Below are positions 37,955 to 48,169 of a DNA stretch of 64,000 bases, in pieces. Under the pieces are notes generated by a model, which did not search any database, was not told the DNA's origin, and saw only the letters and a program-made list of their open reading frames with translations. Both the position numbers and the translations under genes were made by a program. The DNA is from Tubulanus polymorphus. Lineage: Eukaryota; Nemertea; Palaeonemertea; Tubulaniformes; Tubulanidae. How positions within the stretch are numbered: position 1 is the stretch's first letter; every line of letters begins with the position of its first letter. The stretch lies in assembly GCF_964204645.1 (NCBI RefSeq), contig NC_134032.1:6069175-6133174 (forward strand), given 5' to 3'.

Positions 37955-40900
37955 ATGGACTCCTTGCAGAACTATCGCTGTTTAGTTGGTAATTATTACT
38001 GTAGGGCAGTATACAAAAGCCAGTCTGTATGCCATTCATATGTTAGAAATAGTGGCAATTTAGTTCAAGCAACTGGTGCAAAATTTGTAGCATCGCAATG
38101 GCTGGCCTGTCTGTATTACATGTATGCGTCTAAAGTTTATGATATCTGTGAAATGAGAAGAAAGTGTAGTTATTATGCATCTATATGGATTATACAATTG
38201 TGCATATATAGGAATCACTTCATGTGTAGAAATGAGCAATCATGTTTCCCTTGTACTCCATTAGTGACATCATTGCATGAAGATTCTACTATACTTCTAG
38301 CAAATGATGTTGAACTCAACCCTGGCCCTGTACTAACAGGTGCATTTCACCAAGGTGATCCAACCATATTTTCTGCTGATTCTGTAGGAAAACAGTGTGT
38401 TCCTATTGCAGCATGTTGTATTTTATTTACTTTGTTAAAGCAAAATATGAATACTTGGGTAAGCAGTGATCTTGATAATATATGCTTACAGGGTGATAAG
38501 TTGTATAGGGATATAACTGACAGAAGCAATCAAGGCTATTTATTTGCAAATGATATTCCTCTTTATCTTTCTTGCTTTGAAGCACATTTTATTTTGAAGT
38601 CCAAGAAGAATTTAGTGGGAGTATGTGTTAGTGTCAATGAAAGCCTAGGAATCCCAAGTGTTGCAGAAGTACTCAGTAACTACTTAGTCAGCAATTCAAA
38701 TTGTATAGCTATATTAGGCACAAATGCATGTGCTTTATTTGTAAGGAATGGTAAATATTACCTTTTTGATTCTCATAGCCGCAATACCTCAGGTTTCCCT
38801 TGTGCTGATGGATCATCAGTTTTACTAGAATTTGACAGTCTGATCAATATTTTGGATTTCATCAACACATATATAAGCTCTATTAATGCTGCAGCTTATG
38901 ATGTATCATTCTATGATGTTAAATTGATTTCAAAGAAAGCTTATATACTAGGTATAAGAAGGCATACAATTGTTAAAGCTCCGAATACCAGTGATACTGT
39001 CCATGCAGCATCTACTAGACCATCTTTGTCCAGTTTTAGAAGTTTATCATCTGTTCAATTGTACTTGGACGATCAAGCAAAAAAATTACAGGAAAAACTT
39101 AAAAAACGATCATACATGAGGTCATACATGAGATGTTACAGAAAAAATGATGGTAAATTGCATATTAATAAGACGCAAAAACAGAAATGTCATGAGAGGT
39201 ACCTTAACGATCAATCATCGAAAAAAAAAACTTCAACAAGATCTACAATTAAAGACAAAGTTATATTTCCTAGGAAAAGATCACATAATCAAAGTGTACC
39301 ACAAAGTAATGTCAAACTCAAACAATCTAGAAATGGATCCATGTCTTATGGAATTTCATCCAATAATGACCATGTGTCAATCTCTAACTCAGAATCTACA
39401 TGTTTTCATGATTCTTTCTCAGCTGACTATTCGGCTTTCCTAGCAGCAGTTGAATGTGGGCCTGCTTATGTTTGTTCAGTATGCCAGCAAACATGGTTCA
39501 AGGTTTCTGTTTCAAAAGTTACTGCTTCAATTAATGCTAAAAACAGCCATTTATTGAATGATTGCCTTACACACATTATCTCTCATGAAAAAGAAGAATG
39601 GATATGTGTTACCTGTATAGCAAATATAAACAATGGACTTATTCCGCGCTTATCTGTAAAAAATAAAATGGGATTCCCTATCAAACCACCAGAGTTGAAT
39701 ATTACGTCATTAGAAGAAAGGCTCATAGCACTTAGGATCCCATTTATGCAAATACGACAACTCCCAGTTAATCAGCAGAAATTTATTCGAGGTGGAGTTT
39801 GTAATGTCCCAGTTGCCATTGAACACACTGTCAATACATTGCCTAGGAAAATAAGTGAAAGTCAAACTGTAGCTGTTCAAATTAAACGAAAGCTAGCCTA
39901 CCGAACTGTTGAGTTTGCCGAGAATATTCGCCCTCTAGTAGTCATACGAGCATTAAAGTGGTTGTTAGACAATAGCCATTTATACCAAAATTCTGGAGTC
40001 TGTATTAATGACCATTGGCTCTCATGCTTACATACTAATGATCCCGAGATACAACCTTTTCTTGAAGGTAGAATTTCTGATTCGAAAAAGAGACAACCCC
40101 AAAATCAAAATCCACCTGAATCAGATTCAGACAGTGATGATGATGGATTTATAGAAATTGATAACAAAGAACAGCAATTAGAAAACATGGATACACTATT
40201 AGATGAAGTTGATCCAAATGTCTTTACATATGCTCCAGGAGAAGGCCAGCATCCCTTGGGACTATATACGGATAGTGACTCGGAATATTTATCTTGGCCT
40301 ACAATATTCTGTGGCAAAGTGCGTCCTGATAACTCCGAGCGATATAGGCCAGTGCATTACAGTGATATCTGCAAGTACGAACTCCGCTGCATTGATAGGC
40401 GAGTTGCCTCAAATATTCCTAACATCTTTTATAAACTAAAAAAATTGCAAATAAAACAGGTTTCAGACAAGGCGTCTATCTCAGTGCGTAGAGTAAAAAC
40501 AAGGGGTAAAACGTATACAGCCGGTGATCTTGCAGATGAAACTGTTCGAGACAACATGGTCAAATTGGATGAAGGTTATCATATTTTCAAGTCAATCAGA
40601 AATACCCCTGCATACTTAACTAAACGTAAAAGAGATATGTTTGCTTGTATTCGACAACTCGGTTTCCCAACAATATTTTTAAGTCTGTCTGCCGCTGATA
40701 CTAAATGGACTCCACTTTTAAGAACTCTGGGTATTCTTATAGATGGAAAGCACTACACTGATGATGAAATAAAAAACTTTGATTGGAGAACCACAAGCCG
40801 CCTCATCAGTAACGACCCAGTGACTTGCGCAAGATATTTTGATCATAAAGTACAGCAATTTATAAAGCTAGTTCTCAAAAGTAAAAATAATCCGATTGGA

Positions 40901-41725
40901 AAAGTTTCTGACTTCTTTGCCAGAATAGAATTTCAGACCAGGGGTTCACCACATGTACATATGACAATATGGCTACATGATGCTCCAGTCTTTAGAGAAG
41001 ATTCTGATTTGGAAATAGTTGACTTCATTGACAATATCATTTCAGTTTCATCTAATGTCCCACTTAGTGAACAAAAGTACCTTGAATATCAACGACATAA
41101 ACATTCACAAACTTGTCGGAAAGGTAGGACAAAATCTTGTAGATTTGGATACCCACAACCACCAATAACCACTACTACGATACTTTACCCACTTGATATT
41201 GATTCTGCTGATAATCAATACAGCTTGCCACTGCATACACTTCAAGAATACTACACTCAAATTATTGAGGTTTTGAATAGCTATGGTGACGGCTCTGATA
41301 TCTCTTTTAAAAATTTCCTTCAAAATGATCTCAAGATGTCTGAAAATGAATATGTTGATGCTATCAGATCTTCCTTATCAAAACCAAAAGTTTTCCTAAA
41401 AAGATCACCTAATGAAATTAGAATTAACCCGTACATGAAAAATCTTTTGGGTATTTGGCAAGCAAACCATGATATCCAATATGTTTTGGATGCGTACAGT
41501 ATGGCGGTGTACATTGCAAGTTACACCTGCAAAGGACAAAAAGCTATCAGTACTATATTAAAAACTGCCTGCAAAGAAGCAAGAAATGACAATTTAGACT
41601 TAAAAAAGCAGTCAGGCACATTGGCAATAAGTTCATTAACTCAGTTGAAATCGGCGCTCAAGAGGCAGCTTATCTTACTTTACAAATGCCCATTACTCGA
41701 TGTTCCCGAGAAGTGGTTTTCATAA
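37955..41725 (+). CDS. Helentron Rep protein with 2A and protease-like domain (1256 aa)
   Basis: Residues 1-117 are a Cys/Tyr-rich leader. DVELNPGP at 118-125 is a canonical 2A motif; skipping would release the leader before Pro125. A USP/C76-like region follows with GKQC (Cys148) and LFDSH (Asp272, His274), spacing as in herpesvirus tegument proteases. A basic linker and a Cys-rich DUF6570-like part (VCSVCQQTW, WICVTCIANI, about 500-690) come next. The Helitron-like Rep has RGSPHVHMTIWL (His1000, His1002) and Tyr1186/Tyr1190 (VYIASYTCKGQK). The normal frame ends near 41,610, where a single-base loss in caggtcagg-like sequence shifts reading; the last ~38 codons here are out of frame. The Rep nicks and joins single strands in rolling-circle transposition. 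Confidence 0.85.
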   Translation: MDSLQNYRCLVGNYYCRAVYKSQSVCHSYVRNSGNLVQATGAKFVASQWLACLYYMYASKVYDICEMRRKCSYYASIWIIQLCIYRNHFMCRNEQSCFPCTPLVTSLHEDSTILLANDVELNPGPVLTGAFHQGDPTIFSADSVGKQCVPIAACCILFTLLKQNMNTWVSSDLDNICLQGDKLYRDITDRSNQGYLFANDIPLYLSCFEAHFILKSKKNLVGVCVSVNESLGIPSVAEVLSNYLVSNSNCIAILGTNACALFVRNGKYYLFDSHSRNTSGFPCADGSSVLLEFDSLINILDFINTYISSINAAAYDVSFYDVKLISKKAYILGIRRHTIVKAPNTSDTVHAASTRPSLSSFRSLSSVQLYLDDQAKKLQEKLKKRSYMRSYMRCYRKNDGKLHINKTQKQKCHERYLNDQSSKKKTSTRSTIKDKVIFPRKRSHNQSVPQSNVKLKQSRNGSMSYGISSNNDHVSISNSESTCFHDSFSADYSAFLAAVECGPAYVCSVCQQTWFKVSVSKVTASINAKNSHLLNDCLTHIISHEKEEWICVTCIANINNGLIPRLSVKNKMGFPIKPPELNITSLEERLIALRIPFMQIRQLPVNQQKFIRGGVCNVPVAIEHTVNTLPRKISESQTVAVQIKRKLAYRTVEFAENIRPLVVIRALKWLLDNSHLYQNSGVCINDHWLSCLHTNDPEIQPFLEGRISDSKKRQPQNQNPPESDSDSDDDGFIEIDNKEQQLENMDTLLDEVDPNVFTYAPGEGQHPLGLYTDSDSEYLSWPTIFCGKVRPDNSERYRPVHYSDICKYELRCIDRRVASNIPNIFYKLKKLQIKQVSDKASISVRRVKTRGKTYTAGDLADETVRDNMVKLDEGYHIFKSIRNTPAYLTKRKRDMFACIRQLGFPTIFLSLSAADTKWTPLLRTLGILIDGKHYTDDEIKNFDWRTTSRLISNDPVTCARYFDHKVQQFIKLVLKSKNNPIGKVSDFFARIEFQTRGSPHVHMTIWLHDAPVFREDSDLEIVDFIDNIISVSSNVPLSEQKYLEYQRHKHSQTCRKGRTKSCRFGYPQPPITTTTILYPLDIDSADNQYSLPLHTLQEYYTQIIEVLNSYGDGSDISFKNFLQNDLKMSENEYVDAIRSSLSKPKVFLKRSPNEIRINPYMKNLLGIWQANHDIQYVLDAYSMAVYIASYTCKGQKAISTILKTACKEARNDNLDLKKQSGTLAISSLTQLKSALKRQLILLYKCPLLDVPEKWFS
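38306..38329 (+). other. 2A ribosome-skipping motif DVELNPGP
   Basis: Exact match to D-(V/I)-E-x-N-P-G-P, in frame at residues 118-125 of the Rep frame, preceded by the hydrophobic STILLAN segment. In known 2A sites the ribosome fails to join the final Gly-Pro bond. Confidence 0.9.
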
Positions 41726-42930
41726 ACACTTCACCACCAGATGAACGTACATATCTTTTAAAAGATTTGAACAGCCTAAAGAAGTTGCCAAAAAATTCAA
41801 CTAATATAGAAGTTGACAACATATTAGTTCATTACTCAAGACGACGCCTTGAATTGGAAAATTATTGCCTTGCTCAATTTGTTTCTGAGGTTCAAAACCA
41901 CAAATCATCCACTTATGAGACCAGCCAATATGATGATAACATTGATGATGACCCTCCTTGTGATGGCCTTTCTAGCAATATGTCAGACAGCCAAGTAAAG
42001 CTAAAACCAAATGCTCGAATTATACGCTTTGTTAATTACAACAAACGCTCTGACCCAGAAAATTTCTTTCGAGAACGTTTATTGCTGTACGTACCATGGC
42101 GCAAAGAAAAAGACCTTCTACGTGACTTTGATTCTTATGAAGCTGCTTTCAAATCCTACACAGCACAAATCAGTATGATGATGAAAAAGTTTGAAGCACA
42201 CAATGATGACTTGAAATCAGTTATAGAAACTATGGATAATTTAAATGTAGATACTGATGAACAGCTACCTGACAATGACCAGACTTTGAGTATGGAAAGT
42301 ATGTTCTTTGATCCTGATCGGCCAATTCACCAACGCATTTATGACTTGGCACCAGACATAGGTTTGACATCAGTGAACTACAATGTTGAAGTTTCTCTCC
42401 TTCCTAAAAGAATTACTGAACCTGAATATCATGCATTATTGCAATCACTAAATAAGAGACAGAATGAAATATTTACACATATAGCACAGCATATAAATCG
42501 AACTAATGATGTAAGTCTCCATGTTTTTTGTACAGGCTCGGCTGGATGTGGAAAATCTATTGTAATTAAGGCTATACATCAGTACTTGTTGCGCTCTCTA
42601 TCCTCTTTACCAGGAGAAAATCCTGACGATTGTAAAGTCCTTCTTTTGGCCCCTACCGGTATGGCTGCTTATGGTATTAATGGCTCCACAATTCATGGTG
42701 CCTTTAAGATCCCACCAAGTCGAGGATACAAGTATGAGCCGTTGTCAGCTAGTTCTTTAAATGCTCTGAGAACTAAGTACATGAACCTACAAGTAGTCAT
42801 AATAGATGAGATTTCAATGGTTGGTGCTTGTATGTTTTATACAATTAATCTACGTTTGAAAGAAATAATGGGTACTCAAAAGATATTTGGAGGCGTACAT
42901 ATTATTACCTTCGGCGACCTCTACCAGTGA
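41686..42930 (+). CDS. Helentron helicase, N-terminal part
   Basis: The frame is open from about 41,612; the first ATG is at 41,686 (MPITRCSREVVFINTSPPDE). Walker A is GSAGCGKS (about residue 285-292), motif Ia LLAPTGMAAYGI, Walker B VVIIDEISMVG and motif III FGDLYQ. This is a PIF1/RRM3-like SF1 helicase that unwinds the strand displaced by Rep. It is fused to the Rep in Helitrons. The frame ends at TGA right after FGDLYQ, where the residues after Q are missing. The site reads taccagtgatgg, so a short deletion between CCAG repeats is likely. Confidence 0.85.
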   Translation: MPITRCSREVVFINTSPPDERTYLLKDLNSLKKLPKNSTNIEVDNILVHYSRRRLELENYCLAQFVSEVQNHKSSTYETSQYDDNIDDDPPCDGLSSNMSDSQVKLKPNARIIRFVNYNKRSDPENFFRERLLLYVPWRKEKDLLRDFDSYEAAFKSYTAQISMMMKKFEAHNDDLKSVIETMDNLNVDTDEQLPDNDQTLSMESMFFDPDRPIHQRIYDLAPDIGLTSVNYNVEVSLLPKRITEPEYHALLQSLNKRQNEIFTHIAQHINRTNDVSLHVFCTGSAGCGKSIVIKAIHQYLLRSLSSLPGENPDDCKVLLLAPTGMAAYGINGSTIHGAFKIPPSRGYKYEPLSASSLNALRTKYMNLQVVIIDEISMVGACMFYTINLRLKEIMGTQKIFGGVHIITFGDLYQ

Positions 42931-44591
42931 TGGATAGGTTTATATTTCAACCAGTACCTAAAGAATATGCTGCATTTGCTAATAATCTATGGCTAGACAA
43001 TTTTAAAATCTACGAACTTCATCAGATTATGAGACAAAAAGAAGATTTAGCTTTTGCTGAGCTTTTGAATCGTTTGAGAACCAACAATTTGTCCCACTTA
43101 GACAAAGGCATTTTAAAGTCTCGTATAGTCTCTTCATCTGATACAATATATCCTAAATCTGCTCCACATTTTTTCCCTCTAAAAATCCAAGCTCAGAAAC
43201 ACAATGACCAGATATTTAATGCTGTCTCATCAGTTAAAGTATCAATAAAATGTACAGACGTTGTCTTAACAGATATATGTAGTTCAGTAAAAACTAAAGT
43301 ATTATATGCCTGTGAAAACTGTAAAACTTATATAGATGCAAGTGGCCTTCCAAGAATTTTAAACGTTGCCGAGTCATTGATTTACATTACAACAGTTAAC
43401 ATTTCAGTAGATGATGGTATAATTAATGGATCTGAATGCACTGTAAAAAAAATACAATTTGATAATAATACCATTGATCGACCATCCATAATATGGGTAG
43501 AGTTCCGTAATACTGATGTAGGCAAACAACAAAGAAACAAATATAGATGTTTTTTTACTGACCAGATAACTGCTAGCTGGACTCCAATATTTGCACTGAA
43601 ACGTTCATTCACTGTCAGAAATGTCACTCTTCAGAGAACTCAATTTCCACTTATGCCCAGTTCAGGCAGAACAATTCATCGTGCCCAAGGTGGAACATTT
43701 GACACAATAGTTGTTGACATGAGTACTGGAGCCAAAACACCTGCATCCATACTAACTCATTCACACTATGTTGCCCTCAGTCGTGTAAAACAATTGTCAG
43801 GTTTGCACATACTTAATCTAAATGAAAAAAAAATATCTGTATCTTCACATGTCATCCAACATATGGAATATATGTGCCAACACAGACAATTACAGCTATG
43901 TTACACACCACTGTATTTAACTTTGCCTTTTGCATTAAAAATCATATATCAAAATGCTAGGTCATACTCAAAAGATTATCTTGATATCAAAGACAACCCA
44001 AATGTCAAAGCTGCTGACATAAGTGGATTTTCTGAGTCAAGACTTATTTGTTCTGACCAAGAATCTGAACTTGACATGCCCGGCTACAAAATTATTCGCA
44101 ATGACATGCCCCAACATCTTACTACTGCATTTAGACCACCACATGGCCTAATTGCATACTACAAAAGCAATATACACCTTCTAGAATCTTATGTTAGCAG
44201 CCAGGTCAACATAGAATATACATACATTTGTGTGCAATATATGCACAGACCTCACCAAATTGTCTTCGTTTACGTGTCACCACAATGTTCATTAGAAACC
44301 CTATTCTACTCTATGAATGCATTGTCAAATCACCTAGACTTGCATAGCCCATTAGTAATTATGGGAGATTTCAACATGAAATCCATCGTTCATTCAACTG
44401 ACTACAATGACATATTAGCTGGGTTCATGGTAAACAAGTTTAATTGCCACCAACTTGTAAAACATCCAACAACTAAACATGGGAGCACACTTGACCTCAT
44501 CTTCACTAATGTGTCTATGTCCAACATTCAAGTAGGAATTATTGACACCTACTGGTCAGACCACAGTATGATTTACTGTTCTTTATTTTGA
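42927..44591 (+). CDS. Helentron helicase C-terminus plus APE-like endonuclease (554 aa)
   Basis: Starts MMDRFIFQPV, directly after the deletion. Helicase motifs V and VI are SSGRTIHRAQGGTFD and HYVALSRVKQLSGL. After ~325 residues an APE/EEP endonuclease follows: YQNARSYSKDY, then GFSESRL (acidic residue), VIMGDFNMKS (GDFN) and STLDLIFTN with the final SDHSMIYC. This is the order of catalytic blocks in LINE-type endonucleases. The fusion marks Helentrons and not canonical Helitrons. The gene ends at 44,589-44,591, followed by a short spacer and the RPA-like exon. Confidence 0.85.
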   Translation: MMDRFIFQPVPKEYAAFANNLWLDNFKIYELHQIMRQKEDLAFAELLNRLRTNNLSHLDKGILKSRIVSSSDTIYPKSAPHFFPLKIQAQKHNDQIFNAVSSVKVSIKCTDVVLTDICSSVKTKVLYACENCKTYIDASGLPRILNVAESLIYITTVNISVDDGIINGSECTVKKIQFDNNTIDRPSIIWVEFRNTDVGKQQRNKYRCFFTDQITASWTPIFALKRSFTVRNVTLQRTQFPLMPSSGRTIHRAQGGTFDTIVVDMSTGAKTPASILTHSHYVALSRVKQLSGLHILNLNEKKISVSSHVIQHMEYMCQHRQLQLCYTPLYLTLPFALKIIYQNARSYSKDYLDIKDNPNVKAADISGFSESRLICSDQESELDMPGYKIIRNDMPQHLTTAFRPPHGLIAYYKSNIHLLESYVSSQVNIEYTYICVQYMHRPHQIVFVYVSPQCSLETLFYSMNALSNHLDLHSPLVIMGDFNMKSIVHSTDYNDILAGFMVNKFNCHQLVKHPTTKHGSTLDLIFTNVSMSNIQVGIIDTYWSDHSMIYCSLF

Positions 44592-44717
44592 ATACAGTAA
44601 AACTCTAATAGGCTATATCTGTACCACTGCATTATTCATTTCCTGTCTGCAAATGATAAAAAAACACTAAAAATCATCTGAAATACTTGTAACCAATTAC
44701 TTCTTATTCTTTTACAG

Positions 44718-45125
44718 ATGCTTTCTCTAAAACACGTTGTGCTCAACAACAGCAAATTTTATACCAAACCTGTGAAAGTCCTGATAGCTGCTAAACAACT
44801 AAACCAGCGTACAAACAAATATGAATATGCAATCTGTGATGAAGAAAGAACGTGCAAGGCTATAAGTTATGAAGACTGCATAGATAGAAAATTAAAAGAA
44901 GGCGACTCTGTGCTTCTAAGGAATTTTGAAATGGGAAAGAAACATATGCTACTATCAAAAAAGTGTGTTATTACCAAAACAAAAAAGGTCAATGTTCCTC
45001 AAAAAGTAGTTGAAGAAGCCAGAGCTTTAATTATAGAAATAGCTCCAGTGGCACGTGATATTGCCGAAATCAAGTTCAATGATACTGACTCCAACTTGTC
45101 CAGTATAACTGGAAGAATTGTAAAG
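44718..45125 (+). CDS. Helentron RPA-like protein, exon 1
   Basis: Acceptor ttttacag ends right before the ATG at 44,718, and a gtaaat donor follows 45,125; length 408 nt keeps frame. It encodes KPVKVLIAAKQLNQRTNKYE with an OB-fold-like strand pattern, then EGDSVLLRNF. RPA-type ssDNA-binding proteins are usual companions in Helentrons. The acceptor before the ATG suggests an upstream non-coding exon or splicing from the main gene. Confidence 0.65.
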
Positions 45126-45602
45126 GTAAATTAATAACATCCAGAATCACTTTTCAAACTTGTATACAAACATTAGACCTTTATGTACATAAGAAATTGA
45201 CTTATGATGCTCAGAGCCTCTATAATTTATGAATAGCAACCATACTGCATTCATATGTAAAAATAAACTATAAATACCTTAGCTTGCTTTGTGGTAATTA
45301 TGCCACAAAGCATTCATGTCCAAAAATATTTCATGTCCGGGTTAGAAAATTATTGGCCACGTAATAGCTGTCCAGCCAAAAAGTTCTGATTTGATAATCA
45401 GGTATGCTCTCATGCTGTTAAATTAATCCCCAGCTAAGCTGTCCAATAATTAATGTCCAACTAAACTTTTATGAATGTCACATGACAGGATATAAACTAA
45501 TCATAATCAACTGTAAAAATACTCATTTCAGGCCTATTCACTATATTATTGAAGATATTTCTTGTAATAATTACAAATATTTCTGTTTTACCTTATTTCC
45601 AG

Positions 45603-45827
45603 GACGAAGAACCTAGGGATGTTAAAATTACAGCCACTGGTGCTAACATTAAAGTCAGAAACATCGTTGTAGAAGACAAAACCGCCAATATTGACGTTGT
45701 TTTGTGGGCAGACAAATCTTCATCTCCAATAAAACTAGGTGACAGTACTACCATCACACACCTGCTAACTGCTACAACCAAAGATAATATCAAACAACTC
45801 AGATCAACTTATAAAACAGAAATCACA
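45603..45827 (+). CDS. Helentron RPA-like protein, exon 2
   Basis: Between an ttatttccag acceptor and gtaaga donor; 225 nt, in phase with exon 1. It reads GANIKVRNIVVEDKTANIDV then VLWADKS, the strand pattern of an RPA OB fold (V-x-D-x-T..I-x-(V/L)-x-LW). It ends LRSTYKTEIT. Confidence 0.7.
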
Positions 45828-45986
45828 GTAAGATAGCTATTCATAAGGATAATTTTCAAAAATAAATTTCTCATGACGCCCCTACTTACGCACAAAAAAC
45901 CTTTAAAAAGACCTAAAAAATCTTATCCATATAATTGGACACCACCTAAATCTTATTTTCATGTTATTTGCATATGTTATTTTCAG

Positions 45987-46109
45987 TTAAAAACTCCTGA
46001 GGTGACAATCGCAAATGTTACCTTCCTGGGCATTGAATCAGCAACTCCTCTACTCTACTGTGTATCATCAATTTCAACAGATGATGAAGTTACCACTTAT
46101 TCCGTTTAA
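45987..46109 (+). CDS. Helentron RPA-like protein, exon 3
   Basis: After ttattttcag, in phase, reading LKTPEVTIANVTFLGIESAT up to a stop at 46,107-46,109. A further exon-like block may lie at about 46,525-46,587, and an acidic tail (EDPDARLLDEDDDSDACLLD) at 47,083-47,144, so an alternative splice within this exon could extend the protein. Confidence 0.5.
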   Translation, partial: LKTPEVTIANVTFLGIESATPLLYCVSSISTDDEVTTYSV

Positions 46110-47040
46110 AAGAACCTACTTCTTCAAATAATCAATTTCAATGGAAATCAAGGCATGGAACAAGACGTCATTGAATGCATGACTGAAATTGGACAAATTC
46201 AACTAAAGATTTTAGGTATTCTAAATGATTTTCATAAAAACGATATCTGACATATATTAAACTTTGCCTAATATGCTACTAGATATTCTACATTTAGTTC
46301 AAACTGGTTCAAAAATAAATATATTTCCTGTTTGTACTGTTCAAGATGTGCAAGCTTACCAAAATATAACCATATATTTGTCTGTACTAATTAAAATTTG
46401 CAAAATCCAGCATTACCTCTATCGACAGAACCTGCTAATGTATTGTTCTAAATATTGATTTCAAAATTTGTAGGATATTATATGAAATTATGTAATTATT
46501 AAATTACGTATGTATATTTACAGGTGACACCATCATAGGTCTGGCAGAATATGACCTACAAAAACAGCCTAAAGCCTCCACCTCTGGTAAATTATATTTC
46601 CTCCTAAAAAATACACATCATTAGTTAATAGCTGGCTAAATCAAAAATTGAGTCTAAACTCAAACTTCTAAACAAATTAAACTATACGTGCAAGGTCTAA
46701 AACTAAATGCATGTAATCCGATCATTAAAAATAACCTGTTTGTACATATACTTATTCACTTCATTATTAGTTAGAAACAAATTTTCAGTATGTTTTGATA
46801 CTCATTGTTATAAAATTTTTACTATCCCTCCTCAAATATCCTGCAATATTATTATGCAATTGCTAATTTTCATGATCCAATCACTGCAATTTTCTTCCAT
46901 GATAACAAAAATGATTTAAATCAAATTACTAGGAAATCCCCTCATATATACTCCCCACCACTTAATGCCCAAAAAATTTCTGGTAACATATTTATCATGG
47001 CAACGTGAAAAATGGTCTAATAAATATTTTAATTTGGCAG

Positions 47041-47144
47041 GGAGTAACAAACCAGCTGTCACAACTCAAAACAATGTTTATGAAGATCCTGACGCCCGTC
47101 TACTGGATGAGGATGATGATTCTGATGCTTGCCTGCTGGATTAG
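47041..47144 (+). CDS. Possible last exon of the RPA-like gene
   Basis: After tttggcag at 47,033-47,040, a block in one frame reads NKPAVTTQNNVYEDPDARLL and an acidic end before TAG at 47,142-47,144. Acidic C-termini occur in RPA-like proteins of these elements. The link to the other exons is not proven. Confidence 0.4.
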
Positions 47145-47455
47145 AATATCTATGTACAACTAGTGTTATCAAATCATTTCTGTTACTTTAACGTAATTTT
47201 AAATAGTACGACGACAATAATTCCAATGTTAGCCTACAGGATTAAAATATCTAGGTCCAACAGGTGTGATCAAATCATTTCTGTTATTATACCTTAATTT
47301 TATACAAATTTGAGAACAATAATTCCAACGCTAGCCTGCGTTGTTAATATCTATGTCATTTCTGTTATTATATCTTAATTTTATACAAATTCGAGAACAT
47401 TAATTCCGACGCTAGCCTGCGTTGTTAATATCTATGTCATTTCTGTTATTATATC
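47138..47455. repeat. Tandem ~80-100-bp repeats at Helentron 3' side
   Basis: Four units share aatatctatgt, catttctgttattatatc and gctagcctgcg. The first two are ~101 bp, then one of 81 bp and a partial unit. The last stop of the RPA-like gene lies in the first unit, so the repeat grew from coding-end sequence. Confidence 0.8.
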
Positions 47456-48169
47456 TATTACTATATTTTTATAGTCTTTGCTTCTATACACTTGGCAACT
47501 TCAATTTTATACACTGTAATAGGATTTTGGGAAGCAGCCTTATTTGGTTAATACGTCCAAACATAGAAATCAATTTAATCAACAACCATTCAACGTCTGA
47601 TGATGTCATCCATGTTAAACGAATCATAGTGTTATAGGACAAATCTCTTTATAATGCTAATTCACTGTATTTACCTATAAGCATTTATTCATTTTCAAAA
47701 TGTTAACAGAGTTATTTTATCACATATTGTTATTTGATAAGTATTATTTTTGAATATGTAATAAATAAATTTAGTTTCTATACAAAATTTATATATTTTT
47801 CTCATTTTACTAATTGGTATCCTTGCAACCATCAGCACAACCAAAAATTTGAGACTTCATATATTTATTTCCTAAATTAACAAACCAAGACACAATATTT
47901 GACAACAATTATTGAATTTTAACTTGATTTATTCCTATTCAAATGTGTATTTGTTGTTAATTCTTAATTGATTAAATATAACTTGTACGTACTGCCATAT
48001 ATTCAACTATGTATATTTACTGAAGAATCCACTTAATTAGGAATTACAACAATTTATCCCATTTACACGAGTCTGTATTAAAAGTGAATGACTAACTATC
48101 GACAACAAACTAACTGATACTATTCGAGGTAAACCACTTTGCCTCAGGGCAATTTATTTTATTATGTAA
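47456..48169. other. No gene; AT-rich Helentron/Polinton boundary
   Basis: No motif or repeat was recognised. The Helentron 3' terminus must lie here or within the repeats; no clear 3' hairpin was fixed. Confidence 0.35.

Larger units (their letters stand above)
37955..47455 (+). mobile_element. Helentron with protease-like, Rep, helicase, endonuclease and RPA modules
   Basis: Order on the plus strand: leader, 2A motif, cysteine-protease-like domain, cysteine-rich domain (DUF6570-like), Helitron-like N domain with HUH, Y2 motif, PIF1-like helicase, APE-like endonuclease, then a separate spliced RPA-like gene and ~90-bp tandem repeats. A helicase followed by APE endonuclease plus RPA is the hallmark of Helentrons (Helitron2). 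The exact ends are not fixed; the 3' repeats are probably inside the element. Two frame breaks in the main gene make it inactive. Confidence 0.85.

Noticed and set aside
43900-44591. A separate LINE endonuclease
   Set aside because: The endonuclease is in one frame with the Helentron helicase and no RT follows, so it is the Helentron's own domain.
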